Shown here piece after piece: positions 4,817-5,893 of a stretch of 5,893 bases of DNA. Below the pieces are notes generated by a model. It did no database searches, was not told where the DNA came from, and was given only the letters and a program-made list of their open reading frames with translations. Position 1 is the first letter of the stretch. Each line of letters begins with the position of its first letter. The stretch is from JAYZVT01 sp050248375 (GTDB lineage Bacteria > Pseudomonadota > Alphaproteobacteria > Rhizobiales > Methyloligellaceae): contig JBFWSL010000229.1 in assembly GCA_050248375.1 (NCBI GenBank), positions 1 to 5,893 of the forward strand. The letters are read 5' to 3'. The position numbers and the translations under genes are program-made.

Positions 4817-5893
4817 ATGCGGCACTCATCGACACGTATATTTTCTGGCCTTTACCAGGTGACCCTTCACAGGGACCTGGACGCGGCCGCCGACGACTGG
4901 CGCTGCCTGCAGGAGCACGGCGCCGGTGGCCCGCATGACTGCCTCGAATGGGTCCAATGCTGGTGGACGGCCGTCGGCCGGCATGAGGGCGTGCAACCGG
5001 TGATCGCCACCGGGTGCAATGTGCATGGACATCCGCGTTTCCTGCTGCCGCTCGGACTGCGGCGGAGCAAGGGGGTCGCCCGGCTGGAGTGGCTCGCCAG
5101 CGCGCATGGCAACTACTCCGGCGGGCTGCTGCATCCCGAGGTGTGGCGCGAGACCCGCGGCCAGCCGGGACCGGCTATCCTCGAGGCGCTCCGCCCTCAC
5201 CTCGCCTTCGCCGACGTCATGCATCTCGATGCGGTGCCCGCCAGCTTCGAGGACTGCACGGGACCGCTCGCCGGCCTGCCCGTGATCGCCGACGCATCGG
5301 CCGGCTACGCCCTCACCGTCCTGCCCGGCGCGGAGGGCAATTTCCAGACCCATCTCAGCAAGAAAGCGCGGGGCAACCTGAAACGCAGCGAGCGCCGCCT
5401 GTCGGAACACGGCGAGCTCACATTCACCCAGGCCCGCGGCGAGGACGGGATTGCCCGCGTGCTCAAGGCGCTGTTCGAGCAGAAGCAGGCCTGGTGCCGC
5501 CAGACAGGCGTGCCGGACTTCCTGCGCGATGCCGACGTGCGTGCGTTCTACGAGGCGCTGGTGAGACAGCCCGCCGGCACCGGTTCATATGAACCGATCC
5601 TGTTCGCGCTGGCCGCCGGGGACGAGATCATCGCCACCAACCTGGGCATCCGCTTCGGCGACAGCTTCTACGGCCTCATCACCACGATCACCCAGGGCAA
5701 CTGCCGGCGCCATTCGCCTGGCAATGTGCTGTTCCGCAAGATGGTGGAGGAAATGGCCGGCCGCGGCGTAAACCAGGTGGACTGGGGCGCGGGCGACAAC
5801 GGCCTGAAGGCGCTGTGGTGCACCACCCGGCGCGAACGCGGCCATGTCGTGCTGGCGCTGACGGCGAAGGGCGAGGCGGCGGCGGCGGCGCTG
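4817..5893 (+). CDS. BioF2-like GNAT acetyltransferase (CelD-type), 3' end outside the window
   Basis: The frame is open from the ATG at 4817 to the last base, 359 codons without a stop, so the gene is partial at its 3' end. The protein resembles GNAT-superfamily proteins with a BioF2-like acetyltransferase domain, often annotated as cellulose biosynthesis protein CelD. An N-terminal GNAT-like half (about 30-140: CLEWVQCWWTAVG, then RFLLPLGL, HGNYSGGLL) precedes the second half. The second half contains the basic KKARGNLKRSERRL segment (182-195), the strand pair ILFALAAGDEIIATNLGI (261-278) and FYGLITTIT (284-292). These lead to HSPGNVLFRKMVEEM (299-313) and VDWGAGDNGLKALWC (321-335), which matches the 'D-x-G-x-G-x-x-x-Y/L-K-x-x-W' ending of the family. 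Acceptor substrate is unknown; relatives act on cell-surface polysaccharide or small amines. The start is supported by GGGGCGG 6 bases upstream; a GTG at 4859 has no such site. The last codons are an Ala run (GCG repeats). Confidence 0.75.
   Translation, partial: MRHSSTRIFSGLYQVTLHRDLDAAADDWRCLQEHGAGGPHDCLEWVQCWWTAVGRHEGVQPVIATGCNVHGHPRFLLPLGLRRSKGVARLEWLASAHGNYSGGLLHPEVWRETRGQPGPAILEALRPHLAFADVMHLDAVPASFEDCTGPLAGLPVIADASAGYALTVLPGAEGNFQTHLSKKARGNLKRSERRLSEHGELTFTQARGEDGIARVLKALFEQKQAWCRQTGVPDFLRDADVRAFYEALVRQPAGTGSYEPILFALAAGDEIIATNLGIRFGDSFYGLITTITQGNCRRHSPGNVLFRKMVEEMAGRGVNQVDWGAGDNGLKALWCTTRRERGHVVLALTAKGEAAAAAL

Noticed and set aside
4665..4835. N-terminal extension of the SRPBCC gene to the ATG at 4835
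   Set aside because: It would overlap the divergent acetyltransferase start, and the added 57 residues have no SRPBCC features. The GGAG-preceded ATG at 4664 fits better.
1..5893. CRISPR array, tRNA, rRNA or riboswitch
   Set aside because: No regularly spaced direct repeats, cloverleaf-like sequences or recognised aptamer cores were seen on either strand.
5874..5893. GCG triplet run at the right edge
   Set aside because: It is in frame and encodes a short Ala run in the acetyltransferase C-terminal region, ordinary for DNA this GC-rich.

Overview
The window reads as GC-rich chromosomal DNA from an alphaproteobacterium, most likely of the Hyphomicrobiales (rhizobial) group. This rests on the strong GC bias at third codon positions, the IS5-family transposase N-terminus at the left edge, and the style of the twin-arginine NrtA-like binding protein. 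It is a judgement from general resemblance and no database search was run.

Layout. Bases 1-55 (minus) are the first 18 codons of an IS5-like transposase that continues off the left edge; the end of the element lies somewhere around 107-130. Bases 56-411 hold no gene but carry regulatory-looking DNA: two inverted repeats, an 18-bp dyad, and a close match to a sigma-54 (-24/-12) promoter at 334-349. Bases 412-4111 (plus) form one compact operon: a Tat-exported periplasmic binding protein (cynA), an inner-membrane permease (cynB), an ATPase (cynD) and cyanase (cynS). Bases 4112-4202 hold GC-rich inverted repeats that probably act as a terminator between convergent genes. Bases 4203-4664 (minus) encode a small SRPBCC/START-like protein. 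It is divergent from a BioF2-like GNAT acetyltransferase gene that starts at 4817 (plus) and runs off the right edge. The shared 152-bp divergent intergenic region contains a cluster of CCATT dyads.

How the genes work together. The binding protein, permease and ATPase resemble the NrtABD/CmpABCD/SsuABC class of ABC importers for small anions and sulfonates. Linkage to cyanase identifies cyanate as the likely substrate. Imported cyanate would react with bicarbonate on CynS to give carbamate, which decomposes to ammonia and CO2, so the operon supplies nitrogen and detoxifies cyanate. A sigma-54 promoter with an upstream dyad fits control by nitrogen limitation (NtrC-type). No cynR regulator or carbonic anhydrase (cynT) gene lies in the window.

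Novelty. I do not see an undescribed multi-gene system here. The points worth a second look are the Cys/His cluster ahead of the Tat motif in CynA, the altered active-site-proximal loop of CynS, the sigma-54 promoter architecture, and the CCATT operator-like cluster.
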